64,000 nt of DNA from Zunongwangia endophytica (GCF_030409505.1 NZ_JAUFPZ010000002.1:4160501-4224500), one strand, 5' to 3'. Numbered from the stretch's first letter, positions 51,404 to 61,336 are shown. The notes: generated from the sequence alone by a model not told the origin. Program-made: numbers and translations.

Positions 51404-52285
51404 ATGAATACTAGAAGAACAATTACCATTGGTGCGAATACTTCACAACCGCTAACGGTAAAAAGATTGGGTTACGGCACTATGCGACTTCCCGGCGCAG
51501 AAGTTTGGGGTGAACCTGAAAACAGGGAAGAAGCGCTGAGTATTTTAAGAGCAACTTTAGAGAACGGGATTAATTTTCTGGATACGGCCGATTATTATGG
51601 TGACGATGTTACCAATAGGCTTATTGCTGAAGCTTTATATCCTTATCAAAAAGATTTGGTAATCTGTACAAAAGTGGGTGCCACGAGGGGAGCAGATAAG
51701 AGCTGGAGAGTGTATGACAAACCTGAAAATTTAAGGACAAGTATTGAGAATAATTTAAAAACACTGAAAATTGAACAGATACCGCTGGTACATTTTCGCG
51801 TAATGCCTGAAACAGATACCCCTTTTAAAGAATCACTCAGTACGATGTTTGAAATGCAAAAGGAAGGGAAAATTTTGCACGTAGGGGTAAGTAATGTTAC
51901 GCCAGAAGAATTGGAAACAGCGCTTTCTATGGGGAATGTAGCAAGTGTAGAAAATGCATTTGGTTATGGGCAACGTAGTAGTTTTTCAGTTTACGGTCAG
52001 CAAGTAAGGGGAATGCAGGAGGTGATGGATATCTGTATAGAAAATAATATTCCAATGATTCCTTTCTTTTCTTTGCAAAATTCCCTGCCTAAGAATGAAA
52101 ACAAAATCGCCGAGATTGCAAAGAAATACAATGCCACACCCGCACAAATAAATCTAGCTTGGTTATTACACTATCACGAATTGATTTTACCCATTCCCGG
52201 AACTTCTAAGCTGGCTCATTTCAACGAAAATATAAAAGCACTTGATATTCAGCTTTCAGAAGAAGATATGGCTTTTTTAGGATAA
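51404..52285 (+). CDS. Aldo/keto reductase
   Basis: A 293-residue TIM-barrel AKR: GYGTMRLPGAEVWGEPENRE at the front, then NFLDTADYYGDDVTNRLIAE (Asp and Tyr of the tetrad), VICTKVGATRGA (Lys), PLVHFRV (His), VGVSNVTPEEL and LPIPGTSKLAHF (NADP binding). It reduces aldehydes or ketones. It lies behind a Crp-like palindrome next to the Crp-like gene. Confidence 0.93.
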   Translation: MNTRRTITIGANTSQPLTVKRLGYGTMRLPGAEVWGEPENREEALSILRATLENGINFLDTADYYGDDVTNRLIAEALYPYQKDLVICTKVGATRGADKSWRVYDKPENLRTSIENNLKTLKIEQIPLVHFRVMPETDTPFKESLSTMFEMQKEGKILHVGVSNVTPEELETALSMGNVASVENAFGYGQRSSFSVYGQQVRGMQEVMDICIENNIPMIPFFSLQNSLPKNENKIAEIAKKYNATPAQINLAWLLHYHELILPIPGTSKLAHFNENIKALDIQLSEEDMAFLG

Positions 52286-52359
52286 GGTTATCTCAGATTG
52301 GATGTAGAACTTTTAGAAGAAGTGATTTTGACCTGTATTCGTTGATCGGATGAGGAGGT

Positions 52360-52713
52360 TTAAGAATTTATTATTTTCTCTCTATGTTTTATTCCCCAAT
52401 CTGCGATTACATTGGTAAGTTCTTTTAAGGAAGAACCATATTCGGTAATTTCATACTTTACCACAACTGGCTGAGTATCCAGCACATTTCGTTTAATCAG
52501 GTTATTCATTTCTAAATCTTTAAGTTCCCTGCTTAACATTTTTCCCGAGATTCCGTGTACTTCTTTTAATAATTCAGAATAGCGCATTGGAGCATAGCAT
52601 AAACACGAAATGATAGAAATTTTCCATTTTCCGTTAAGCACATCTAAGGTATCGTGGATAGCCCTTATTTTTTGTCGGCATTGTTTTAAGTGAAATTCCT
52701 CTTTAGGTTTCAT
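52360..52713 (-). CDS. HxlR-family transcriptional regulator
   Basis: A 117-residue winged-helix protein: VLNGKWKISIISCLCYAPMR, GISGKMLSRELKDLEMNNLI and VVKYEITEYGSSLKELTN. Cys at about 40 (SCLCYA) and near 12 (KQCR) are candidate sensors. It is divergent from a nitroreductase gene; the spacer has GGTTACTTAAAAGTCACT, like the word near the other HxlR gene. Confidence 0.9.
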   Translation of the reverse strand: MKPKEEFHLKQCRQKIRAIHDTLDVLNGKWKISIISCLCYAPMRYSELLKEVHGISGKMLSRELKDLEMNNLIKRNVLDTQPVVVKYEITEYGSSLKELTNVIADWGIKHREKIINS

Positions 52714-52714
52714 A

Positions 52715-52800
52715 AGTTGCTACTTGGTTACTTAAAAGTCACTATTACTTTTTGTCACAAAGTTACAAATGTAAATAAAGGTGATGTAAATTTGCTCAAA
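52715..52800. promoter_or_regulatory. Divergent promoter with HxlR operator-like word
   Basis: GGTTACTTAAAAGTCACT (about 52726-52743) and GTCACAAAGTTACAAA (about 52756-52771) lie between the HxlR and nitroreductase starts. GTTACTTAAAA is shared with the 22.6-kb HxlR site. Confidence 0.5.
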
Positions 52801-52814
52801 ATAATTTATATGTT

Positions 52815-53443
52815 ATGAGATTAATAGAAAATTTAAATTGGAGGTACGCCACTAAAAAGTTTAAAGAAACTAAAGTAAACGAGCAAGATATGGAGCAACT
52901 GCTGGAGGCAATCAATTTATCAGCGTCCTCTACCGGCTTGCAACCCTACCGGCTATATGTTATTGAGAATGATAAATTACGAGCAGAACTTGGCGAAGGT
53001 TCTTTTAACCCTCAAATAGTAAATTCATCACACTTACTGGTTTTTGCAGCATTTAATACTATAACCCAACAGCACATAGATGATTATATAGAACGAATTG
53101 CCACTATAAGAAATATTCCCTTGGAATCTTTAACCGATTTTAAAACCAGTTTATCGAATGGTTTATTGAATATGCCGCCTGAAGAAAAAGAAAAGTGGGC
53201 CATAAAACAAAGCTACATCGCTCTGGGAACGGCATTAATTGCTGCGGCCGAACTGAAGATTGATGCAACACCAATGGAAGGCTTTGACGCAAAGAAATTT
53301 GACAGGCTCTTACATTTAAAGAAAAAGGATTAACCACCGCTGTAATTATGGCTATTGGGTACAGGGATGAAGAGAAGGATTCTTTTGCCAACCAGAAAAA
53401 AGTACGCCTTCCTTTAAATGAATTTGTAGAGATGATAGATTAA
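52815..53443 (+). pseudogene. NAD(P)H-dependent nitroreductase with a 3' frameshift
   Basis: Two frames give one nitroreductase-family flavoenzyme of about 209 residues: NLNWRYATKKFKETKVNEQD, SSTGLQPYRLYVIEN, YIALGTALIAAAEL and DATPMEGFD. The frame breaks in an A-run at about 53315-53325 (LHLKKKD instead of LHLKEKGL). The other frame then continues TTAVIMAIGYRDEEKDSFAN and VRLPLNEFVEMID to 53443. One missing A in a homopolymer; error or true pseudogene. Divergent from HxlR. Confidence 0.85.
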
Positions 53444-53478
53444 AAACTTTTCAAAGATATTGTTACTATTAATTAATA

Positions 53479-53512
53479 AAAGCCTTCAAATTCATTGATT
53501 TTGAAGGCTTTT
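53479..53512. terminator. Bidirectional rho-independent terminator
   Basis: AAAGCCTTCAAA, loop TTCATTGA, TTTTGAAGGCTTTTT: a strong stem with A- and T-tracts between the convergent nitroreductase and 53.5-kb genes. Confidence 0.92.
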
Positions 53513-53540
53513 TGATTTGATCTAATTAGATAAAAATCTC

Positions 53541-53927
53541 TCAGTTTTTTCTTATCAAACGGTGCCCCAAATACATACTGGGAAAAATCCCAAGAATTGA
53601 AACCATCCAAAATAGGGTTGGATTCTTTGTGCTATACCATAACCAAATAATAATTAGGGTGATAAAGGCACAGCCCCAAATTATATTTTGGATTTTCTTA
53701 CTGATAAAAGCGATGACCAACCCGCCTAAAAAACAACTAAAAAGGTTCGCACTTAATTTTAAAAGAAGTAAATACCACTCGTGAATGTTCAGATCGGTTC
53801 TGCCAAATAATTCAGTGGATTCCGGATATACTTGACTTTCCAGCAATGCGAAGGCGATGGAAAGAAAAACAATTGTAAAAAATCCACTGGCTATGGCCAA
53901 ACTATTTTTCCATTTTATATTTTTCAT
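53541..53927 (-). CDS. Four-span membrane hypothetical protein
   Basis: A 128-residue integral membrane protein with about four helices (starting LAIASGFFTIVFLSIAFAL, then LLKLSANLFSCFLGGLVIAF, WGCAFITLIIIWLWYS and MVSILGIFPSMYL). It starts 2 bases from the stop of the cyclase gene, so the two are an operon. Family unknown. Confidence 0.75.
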   Translation of the reverse strand: MKNIKWKNSLAIASGFFTIVFLSIAFALLESQVYPESTELFGRTDLNIHEWYLLLLKLSANLFSCFLGGLVIAFISKKIQNIIWGCAFITLIIIWLWYSTKNPTLFWMVSILGIFPSMYLGHRLIRKN

Positions 53928-53929
53928 TA

Positions 53930-54991
53930 TTAGTTACGATTTACACTATAAATATTGATTTTTTCATTTTTTCCGGTAATAGCTATATTATTGAAGCACT
54001 TGAATTGGAATATTTTTTTGTCGTTGATTTTTTCATAGAAATTTTCAGAAATCAAAAGAGCAGAATTGTAAGTTTTGCAAAGGGACTGTATTCTGGCGGC
54101 GGTATTTAGAACATCGCCGTGATAAACGATTTCCGTTTTTAGTTCCCCCACGGTGGACATTACGATCCTGCCTTCATTGATGGATGCTCTAAAAAAAGGA
54201 GTAGTATGGTATTTTTGCCAGAAATCCTCTTTCTTTTCCTGTAATCTTTGCTGAAAGGAAAAAAATAAATCTAAACATAGCTCCCTATTCGTATGCTTAT
54301 TGATTTTCCAGGTGATCACAGCTTCATCGCCCACATACTGATATATGCTAGCTTTGTTTTTAAGTAGTAAGGGCGTAAGCTCTCTAAAGCAGTCCTGTAG
54401 CAAAGAACTATAAGCAATATGGCCTATTCTTTCCGCTATTGTAGTGGAAGAAGCTAAATCTAAAAACATAAAAATCCTGTTTTCTTCCCGGGGTCTATAG
54501 TATTTCCCCCTTATAAGGTTGAAAAAGTAACCCGGCCCTAAATTTTTTCGCATTAATAGGAAAAAATCAGTTAGAAAATTGATAATTACAGCGTATAGGA
54601 ATAAGCTTCTTAAAATGCTATTTGGGTTGGAATAGCTTAAATGAAAATCATTAAGTCCGTTGTAAAATAAGCCGATAAGAATTTCAGCGGTTTTAAAACA
54701 GACTAAAAAAGATACGCTCCTCGCAATGATGTTTTTGGTAAAAGAAGGGGTCTGGATAATTCTAGGATAAACATATAAATGTATAATGCTTAAAAGCGAT
54801 CCCAACAAAAGGCCGTATGCCAGGGCAACAGTATAGATATTCTTATTAAAAAATAGTTGTTTATCGTACCATTCGGTTAAAAAAGCATCATTGCCATCTC
54901 CAAATTTTAAATAAGCAAAAAGAAGAAGCGCCAGCACCCAACTACATACAATGATAGCAATTTCGGTTACTTTATACTTGTTGATATACAT
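53930..54991 (-). CDS. Membrane-bound class III adenylate/guanylate cyclase
   Basis: A 353-residue protein with about four transmembrane helices in the first 150 residues, followed by a class III cyclase domain: FMFLDLASSTTIAERIGH (first metal Asp), YQYVGDEAVITW (second metal Asp in GDE), and EIVYHGDVLNTAARIQSLC (substrate-binding and transition-state region with Asn and Arg). It should make a cyclic nucleotide; purine choice is unproven. It is not next to the Crp-like genes, but lies within 3 kb of one. Confidence 0.9.
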   Translation of the reverse strand: MYINKYKVTEIAIIVCSWVLALLLFAYLKFGDGNDAFLTEWYDKQLFFNKNIYTVALAYGLLLGSLLSIIHLYVYPRIIQTPSFTKNIIARSVSFLVCFKTAEILIGLFYNGLNDFHLSYSNPNSILRSLFLYAVIINFLTDFFLLMRKNLGPGYFFNLIRGKYYRPREENRIFMFLDLASSTTIAERIGHIAYSSLLQDCFRELTPLLLKNKASIYQYVGDEAVITWKINKHTNRELCLDLFFSFQQRLQEKKEDFWQKYHTTPFFRASINEGRIVMSTVGELKTEIVYHGDVLNTAARIQSLCKTYNSALLISENFYEKINDKKIFQFKCFNNIAITGKNEKINIYSVNRN

Positions 54992-55050
54992 CGTTGTGCC
55001 AGATTATCCTATTCGTTTCGTTTTTTTCTTTAAGCCGTGTGGGCATTCCC

Positions 55051-58000
55051 TTAATTTTTCGAGGTGACCAAATTATTGATGGCCTCCGCATTGTGGTTTT
55101 TTCCTTTGAATTTTAGAGCCAGCTTATCAAAAGCAGCATAAACTACCGGTACAACAATCAGGGTGAGCAGCAGTGAACTGATAAGTCCGCCAATGATTAC
55201 CCAGGCCAATCCATTGTTCAATTCAGCACCGGCACCACTGGCCAGGGCAATAGGAATCATCCCAATCACCATTGCGATGGTCGTCATTAGAATAGGGCGT
55301 AAGCGGGCGTGATTGGCATTCACCAGGGCCGTAAAAGTATCTTGCCCTTCGGCTTTCTGATGATTGGTGAAATCGACCAGAAGAATCGCATTTTTTGCCA
55401 CTAATCCAATAAGCATAATGATTCCCAAAATGGTAAATATGTTCAGTGCATTATTGGTAAGCGCCAAGGCCCAAAGAGCGCCAATAAAGGAAAGGGGAAT
55501 GGAAAATAGCACTACCAATGGGTAGAGATAACTGTCATATAACACCACCAAAATAAGATAGACCAGTATAATAGCGGCTAATAAAGCAACGAGTAAGGTT
55601 CCGAAGCTATCCGCCTGGTTTTCCATATCGCCACCCCAGATATAACTTACGCCATTTTCTCGTGGAATCTTGGCAAAAGCTTCTTCCCAATTGGCGGCAA
55701 TATCGCCGGAAGGTCTTCCTGCCGCTTGTGCAGAAATAGTCACTGCGGCACTTTTGTCCCGACGTTCCAAAAAACTAGGCCCAGTACCTTCCGTAATAGT
55801 CGAAAATTGTGATAATTTCACCCTTTTGCCTTCAGCATTCACAAAAGAAATATCGCGCACATCCTGAATAGACAACCGATGCCCTGCATTGTATTTAATG
55901 TTGATGTCATACTCATAAGCACCGGAACGAAATTTCCCATCGGTGTTGCCGTTAAAAGCGGTTTGCATAGCCATTCCCACATCCTGTAATCCAATCCCTA
56001 AAGCCGCCATTTTATCCCGGTCTATGGAAACCTGTACTTCAGGATTCCCTTTTTCTGCACTGCTTTTTATTTGGGTAGCCCCTGAAACTTTGGCTAAAGA
56101 ATCCAGCGCTTTTTTAGAAAATTCCAAGGCATCTGTATAATTGGGAGCAGTAATGGTCAGGGATATCGGGGCGTCATCAGCGCCTCCTACAATACTTACC
56201 GTAGCGGTTTTAATTTTCACCCCCACCAGGGCTTGTTGTAATTCCCGTTTCACCTGGGCGGCAAATACGGTGGTTTTATCTTTCCGCTTGGCTTTATCGA
56301 CTAAGGCTACCGTAATTTCAGATTTAAAAGGATTTTCCTGAGTGCCCACAGTTCCGTCACTACTTTGCCCCACAGTAGTGACTAAGCGGTTAACTTCAGG
56401 ATGTTGACTCAGTATTTTTTCCGCTTTTTGAGTAGCCAGATTCGTGGTTTCCAAAGAGGCATCTTTGTTGAGTTCCAATTGTACCACAAACTGTCCGCGA
56501 TCTACCGGAGGAAGGAATTCCCCACCGATAAATCCCATTACCAAAAGCGAACACGAACCTATAAATAATACCATCACAATGAGGGTGGTTTTTCCTTTGT
56601 GAACCAACGACCATTTTAATAAACCACTTACAAAATGGGTGAATTTATCCAGTCCTTTTTCAAAGCTTAAAATGATTCTTTCAAAGAAATTTTTACCCGT
56701 GATTTTTCCTAGTTTCCCAAACCGGGAAGAAAGCCAGGGAACAATGGTAAAGGAAGAAAGTAAGGAAAATAAGGTTGCCAGGATAACGGTAACACAAAAC
56801 TGGGAAATTAAATCGGAAACCAAGCCGGTACTCATTGCGATAGGAAGAAATACCACCACAATTACCAGGGTAATTGCAGAAACGGTAAATCCGATTTCTA
56901 TCATCCCGTCATAAGCGGCCTGAACCCGGTTTTTCCCCATTTCCATATGGCGGTAAATGTTTTCCAGTACCACAATGGCATCATCTACCAAAATACCCAC
57001 CACCAGTGAAAGGCCTAATAAACTCATCAGGTTGAGCGTATATCCCAAGAGGTACATCCCGATAAACGTAGCGATAAGCGATGCGGGAATAGAAACCATT
57101 ACAATAAAAGCATTACGTATGGTATGCAAGAAAAACAGCATTACCACGGCGACCAATACCACTGCTAATATTAAATCGTGCATTACCGCATCAGAAGCTT
57201 GTAAGGTAAATTCACTGCTGTCATCTACAACGGGCAATTTTACCTGATTGCCGGCATACTGCGCCTCCATTTCTTGTAAACTGCGGTGAATGGCTTCGCT
57301 CACTTCTACAGCATTGGCATCTGACTGTTTCATCACCTGCATTATAATGGCATCTTTGCCATTAACACGGGCAATTTTATTGACCTCTTTTTGGGTATCC
57401 CTTACTTCAGCGATATCGCGTACCCGAACCTGAATTCCATCGGTGGAGCTCACCACCAAATTGCGTAGCTCCTCCACATTTTCATACTTACCTGATAAAC
57501 GGATGAGCACCCGATTGTGCCGTGTCTTTAAATTTCCGGTAGGATAATCAATATTAGAGCTTAAAATAATGCTGACCACCTGGGGCAAGGTCAGATTGAA
57601 ACCTTTTACTTTTTCAGGATCAATATTTACCTGTATTTCCCTTTCAGAACCTCCAATTACAGTGACCTGGCCTACGCCTTTGGTGCTGGAAAGCACTGGT
57701 TTTATCTTTTTATCCAGTAAATCGTAGAATTCGGTTTCTTCCATATTGGCAGTAGCACCAATGGTGATAATGGGCAAATCGCTAAGCGAAAATTTACTAA
57801 GCGAAGGCGGATCTACATCTTCCGGTAAGTCTTTTTCAATCGCATTTATTTTACGCTGCGCATCATTTAAAGATTCATTCTCATCGGCATCCGAAGTCAG
57901 GGTCAAACTTACGGTGGAAAGCCCTTCGAAAGATTTCGATTCTATTTTTTTGACATTTTCTACCGAAGAGATGGCATCTTCGATTTTCTTGGTCACCGAA

Positions 58001-58182
58001 TTTTCCACTTCGCTGGAAGAAGCTCCGGGATATGGAGTGGAAATAGTAATTAAATTGAGGCTGAATTTTGGTAACAATTCATAGCCCAACCTACTGTAGC
58101 TATAAAGTCCACCTAAAATAAGAATGGTGAAAAGAACCACTACAATCGTGGGACGTTTGATAGGTATTGCTGCTAATTTCAT
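55051..58182 (-). CDS. RND-family efflux pump, inner-membrane subunit (AcrB/HAE1-like)
   Basis: A 1043-residue RND permease. N-terminal RPTIVVVLFTILILGGLYSY, the periplasmic porter domains, GMYLLGYTLNLMSLLGLSLV then GILVDDAIVVLENIYRHMEM (proton relay Asp-Asp in TM4), and the second half with GEFLPPVDRGQFV and IIMLIGLVAKNAILLVDFTN. The architecture and the lack of CzcA-type metal motifs point to drugs or organic compounds. It is the last gene of a tolC-MFP-RND operon under TetR control. Confidence 0.95.
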   Translation of the reverse strand: MKLAAIPIKRPTIVVVLFTILILGGLYSYSRLGYELLPKFSLNLITISTPYPGASSSEVENSVTKKIEDAISSVENVKKIESKSFEGLSTVSLTLTSDADENESLNDAQRKINAIEKDLPEDVDPPSLSKFSLSDLPIITIGATANMEETEFYDLLDKKIKPVLSSTKGVGQVTVIGGSEREIQVNIDPEKVKGFNLTLPQVVSIILSSNIDYPTGNLKTRHNRVLIRLSGKYENVEELRNLVVSSTDGIQVRVRDIAEVRDTQKEVNKIARVNGKDAIIMQVMKQSDANAVEVSEAIHRSLQEMEAQYAGNQVKLPVVDDSSEFTLQASDAVMHDLILAVVLVAVVMLFFLHTIRNAFIVMVSIPASLIATFIGMYLLGYTLNLMSLLGLSLVVGILVDDAIVVLENIYRHMEMGKNRVQAAYDGMIEIGFTVSAITLVIVVVFLPIAMSTGLVSDLISQFCVTVILATLFSLLSSFTIVPWLSSRFGKLGKITGKNFFERIILSFEKGLDKFTHFVSGLLKWSLVHKGKTTLIVMVLFIGSCSLLVMGFIGGEFLPPVDRGQFVVQLELNKDASLETTNLATQKAEKILSQHPEVNRLVTTVGQSSDGTVGTQENPFKSEITVALVDKAKRKDKTTVFAAQVKRELQQALVGVKIKTATVSIVGGADDAPISLTITAPNYTDALEFSKKALDSLAKVSGATQIKSSAEKGNPEVQVSIDRDKMAALGIGLQDVGMAMQTAFNGNTDGKFRSGAYEYDINIKYNAGHRLSIQDVRDISFVNAEGKRVKLSQFSTITEGTGPSFLERRDKSAAVTISAQAAGRPSGDIAANWEEAFAKIPRENGVSYIWGGDMENQADSFGTLLVALLAAIILVYLILVVLYDSYLYPLVVLFSIPLSFIGALWALALTNNALNIFTILGIIMLIGLVAKNAILLVDFTNHQKAEGQDTFTALVNANHARLRPILMTTIAMVIGMIPIALASGAGAELNNGLAWVIIGGLISSLLLTLIVVPVVYAAFDKLALKFKGKNHNAEAINNLVTSKN

Positions 58183-58189
58183 ATCTTTT

Positions 58190-59254
58190 TTATTGAATAA
58201 TTTGTATAGCAGATTGATCTTCTAAATTGATCTGTCCGCTGGTTACGATCACATCCCCAAGCTGTAAACCGTCAAGAATTTCTACCTGATTATTGAAGTT
58301 TTTTCCTGTTCGTACTTTTTGCAGGTGAACTTTGTTATTCTTTACCACAAAAACCTCACTTTCGCCCAAACCTTCCGTAAAGGCATTGCGGGAAATAACG
58401 CTGATTGGTTGTAATTCTTCGGAAGAGAAATTGAAAATGGCCGTGGCGTACATTCCGGCTTTTAAAGGATGATTTTGGCTGTTTTGTAAGGTGATTTCTA
58501 CCGGAAAATTAAGGGAACCATCTGCTTTTGCGGCCACAAAAGATACGCTGCCGGTAAATGTGGTATCGGGATAAACGTTTAATTGAATCTGCGTTTCCTG
58601 ACCTGCACGAATATTAGAAACCTGTAGTTCTGGGACGCTTACCCGAAGTTTTAAAGTAGTGATATCTACAATTTCAAAAAGGGATGTACCCGTATTTACA
58701 ACAGCTCCCGTTTCTACGAATTTTTTATTGATCACACCATTTATCGAAGCTTTAATGCGGGTATCCTCAATATCCAAATTGGCATTTTCCAAACTTGATT
58801 TTGCGTTATCCAACTGCAATTTCATTTGTTCTAATTGCTCCTGGGTTACCCCGCCTGTTTTGTATGCCCGTTGATAACGTTCATAATTCTCTAAGGCATT
58901 TTCGTAATTGGCATTGGCATTCTGATAGGATACATTGGCCTGATCTTTTTTGAGATAGGCCAGGGTTTGGCCTTTGCGTACCTGATCGCCCTCTTTGACC
59001 ATAATTTTTAAAATGGTGCCTGAAGTTTCTGGGGTGACGATGAGTTCCTGTTCCGGTTTAAAGGTTCCGTTACTACTATAGCTGAGTTGTGGGGTAATGC
59101 GTTTTACCGTATCGACCTTAACGCTAATGGCATCATTCTTTTGAGTAATCAAAGCGGTTTCCTGCTGATTTTGTGCTTTGTTGGAAAGAAGGAGGTAAAT
59201 AGCCCCACCAAGGACTATGGCGCCAATGATGATACTGTATATTATTTTTTTCAT
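58190..59254 (-). CDS. RND efflux periplasmic adaptor (membrane fusion protein)
   Basis: A 354-residue HlyD/AcrA-type adaptor. N-terminal anchor (IIYSIIIGAIVLGGAIYLLL), lipoyl-like domain halves (PETSGTILKIMVKEGDQVRK then ASINGVINKKFVETGAVVNT), a coiled-coil hairpin between them (about 105-165), a beta-barrel and a C-terminal membrane-proximal domain. Operon spacing is 8 bases on both sides. Confidence 0.94.
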   Translation of the reverse strand: MKKIIYSIIIGAIVLGGAIYLLLSNKAQNQQETALITQKNDAISVKVDTVKRITPQLSYSSNGTFKPEQELIVTPETSGTILKIMVKEGDQVRKGQTLAYLKKDQANVSYQNANANYENALENYERYQRAYKTGGVTQEQLEQMKLQLDNAKSSLENANLDIEDTRIKASINGVINKKFVETGAVVNTGTSLFEIVDITTLKLRVSVPELQVSNIRAGQETQIQLNVYPDTTFTGSVSFVAAKADGSLNFPVEITLQNSQNHPLKAGMYATAIFNFSSEELQPISVISRNAFTEGLGESEVFVVKNNKVHLQKVRTGKNFNNQVEILDGLQLGDVIVTSGQINLEDQSAIQIIQ

Positions 59255-59261
59255 TTTCTGC

Positions 59262-60611
59262 TTATTTTAAGAGGGTTTGTAATTCGCCTTTTGATTTTAA
59301 ATAGTCTAGTTGTGCCAGGCGATAATCGAGTACCGCCTTGTTATAATTATTTTGCGCTTCGATCAGGGAAGTTTCGGCATCCAGTACATCAGTTAGTGGA
59401 GCGAGTCCGTTCGTATAGTTGTTCTGAATATCTTCGACCACTTCTTTTGCCAGCACTACATTTTGCTGCTGATTTTCTATCGTAATCTCACTAGTTCTGA
59501 TTTGATTTTTCGCGTTTTCGAAATCTGCCCGAAGCGATAGTTCTTTATCTTCTATGTCCAGTTGAATGGTTTCCACATCTAGTTGTGCCTGTCTTACCTT
59601 GGCGCGTGTTTTCAACCCTGAAAAAATGGGGATATGCAGGTTAAGGGTGATACTGGAATAATCTGTCCAGTACACCTGCTGGGTTTCATCCTTTCCGATG
59701 GGAAAGGTATCGCCTAAACCCTGGTAATGATATTGAGCGCTAAGACCAAGTGTAGGATAATTGGCCGCCTTGCTTTCCTGTAACGCATAGTTGCGTAATT
59801 CTTTCTCTTTCGTCAGCGATTGATAGGCGTTGAGTGAACTGACGTCAAAAGTTTCTTTTTCAATTTGAGGTAAGAGGGGAGAGGACTCTTCCGTTAAAGT
59901 AATCATCATCTCCATAGGTAAACCGGTTAAAAACTTAAGGGTGTTTTTACTGATTTGAATGGAATTCTGAAGTTCTTGTTGCTGCGCCTGAAGGTTAGAC
60001 ACTTTTACCTGAATACGCTTCACATCTATCCCTTTCGCCAGTCCGTTTTCAAATTGACTTGTAATGATTTGCTGAATCTTTACGGTATTTTGATACGTGG
60101 TATCTACCGCGGTCAGATTGGCTTGTAAAATGAGGGTGTGGTAATAGTGTGAAGCTACTTTTTCGATTAGATTTTCTTCGGTAAGTTGCTGATTGATCTG
60201 GTAAAACTCCCGGCTGGATCTTGCTGCTTTCAATCCGATAAAAACCGATTGATCAAATAATTTCTGAGTTAAATTAATTCCCCCATCGGCATTCCATTTT
60301 TGACCTAAAGGCGCCATTACTACGGTGCCGGGTTCTCCAAGAATTTCACCGGGTAAGGCGGTTTCCTGAAGAATAGGATTATTAATCAGGTTGCCATCCA
60401 ATGCGATGGTAGGCAATATTTCCGCCCTTTTTTCCTGAATATGATAGTCGCTTTTGGAGATATCCAACGCTGCCTTTTTAGCATCCGCTTTATGTTCAAG
60501 TGCATAATTTAGTGCCTCTTTTAAAGATAGCTCCTTGGATTTCTGCGCATTCGCTTGTAGAAAAGTAAGGAGTACTCCGAAAAGGAGTAAAAGTTTTCTG
60601 TATTTTATCAT
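59262..60611 (-). CDS. TolC-family outer-membrane efflux protein
   Basis: A 449-residue TolC-like protein with signal peptide (LLLFGVLLTFLQANAQ) and two OEP repeats: KELSLKEALNYALEHKADAK, VASHYYHTLILQANLTAVD, SLRADFENAKNQIRTSEITI and NYTNGLAPLTDVLDAETSLI. It forms the channel of the tripartite pump with the two following genes. Two TetR-type palindromes lie just upstream. Confidence 0.94.
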   Translation of the reverse strand: MIKYRKLLLLFGVLLTFLQANAQKSKELSLKEALNYALEHKADAKKAALDISKSDYHIQEKRAEILPTIALDGNLINNPILQETALPGEILGEPGTVVMAPLGQKWNADGGINLTQKLFDQSVFIGLKAARSSREFYQINQQLTEENLIEKVASHYYHTLILQANLTAVDTTYQNTVKIQQIITSQFENGLAKGIDVKRIQVKVSNLQAQQQELQNSIQISKNTLKFLTGLPMEMMITLTEESSPLLPQIEKETFDVSSLNAYQSLTKEKELRNYALQESKAANYPTLGLSAQYHYQGLGDTFPIGKDETQQVYWTDYSSITLNLHIPIFSGLKTRAKVRQAQLDVETIQLDIEDKELSLRADFENAKNQIRTSEITIENQQQNVVLAKEVVEDIQNNYTNGLAPLTDVLDAETSLIEAQNNYNKAVLDYRLAQLDYLKSKGELQTLLK

Positions 60612-60626
60612 TTTATTTATATTTAA

Positions 60627-60640
60627 TCCGACTGTTCGGT
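60627..60640 (-). promoter_or_regulatory. TetR operator 1 of the efflux operon
   Basis: TCCGACTGTTCGGT, a 14-bp imperfect palindrome 16 bases before the tolC-like start codon. Confidence 0.78.
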
Positions 60641-60696
60641 ATGTTTACAATTAAAAAATAATCATCCTTATGGAAGGTCATTATTCTATCGATTGA

Positions 60697-60710
60697 ACCG
60701 ACCATTCGGT
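60697..60710 (-). promoter_or_regulatory. TetR operator 2 of the efflux operon
   Basis: ACCGACCATTCGGT, same class as operator 1, exactly 70 bases further upstream, so both lie on nearly the same face of the helix. Confidence 0.75.
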
Positions 60711-60730
60711 ATGTGTTATTATAAAATTTT

Positions 60731-61336
60731 TTAAGCTTTTACACTTTCGTAAAGACTGTCCCAGATTTCCTTTACCTCCTTAAAAAGTTTTTCAGAACTG
60801 CTTATCATTATCATATGCATTGCAATTCCATCACTACTATATACAAATTGCTTTGCTAAATTTTTAGGTGAAAACGTAGTTTTGATTTCTCCGGTAGTCA
60901 TCGCATTGGTGATGACTTTTTCCCAGGCTTTCAATTCTTCCTGAATCCTGTTGGTCTGTTGTTCTTTAACTTCGGGTAATAAGCGAAGGGCATCAAATAG
61001 AATGTAATACATATTATTTGGGAAATCTCCCTCGAAAGTTTCCTTATACCAACTTTGCAATATGCTATCCCGCTCTTGAAGAATTTTCAGATTAGCCTGA
61101 TAAAATGATTGTAAAGAATTGGAGGGTAAAGTATTGTAATCAAAATGAAGCATTTGACTGAAATAAACATCTATCACTTCTTTAAACACCTCTTCTTTAC
61201 TACTGAAATAATGATAAAAAGCTCCTTTTGAAAACCCTGAACTTTTTACAATTTCTTTCATCGTCACTTCTTTAAAACCTTTTTGTAAAAAAAGTAGTAA
61301 TGAGGTTTTTAATATTTGTCCTTTAGAGTCCTTCAT
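60731..61336 (-). CDS. TetR-family regulator of the efflux operon
   Basis: About 201 residues from ATG 61336 (MKDSKGQILKTSLLLFLQKG); the longer in-frame start at 61384 would run through the operator. HTH: VTMKEIVKSSGFSKGAFYHY. The C-terminal domain resembles the TetR_C of other efflux repressors. Palindromes stand before its own gene and before the tolC-like gene. Confidence 0.92.
   Translation of the reverse strand: MKDSKGQILKTSLLLFLQKGFKEVTMKEIVKSSGFSKGAFYHYFSSKEEVFKEVIDVYFSQMLHFDYNTLPSNSLQSFYQANLKILQERDSILQSWYKETFEGDFPNNMYYILFDALRLLPEVKEQQTNRIQEELKAWEKVITNAMTTGEIKTTFSPKNLAKQFVYSSDGIAMHMIMISSSEKLFKEVKEIWDSLYESVKA

Noticed and set aside
46876..54991. Cyclase and Crp-like proteins as one cAMP circuit
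   Set aside because: The Crp-like proteins lack the cAMP-binding Arg/Ser cassette as far as can be seen, and the cyclase is in another operon; proximity alone is not evidence.
56396..58084. Long opposite-strand frames in the RND gene
   Set aside because: They are shadows of a fully intact RND permease.
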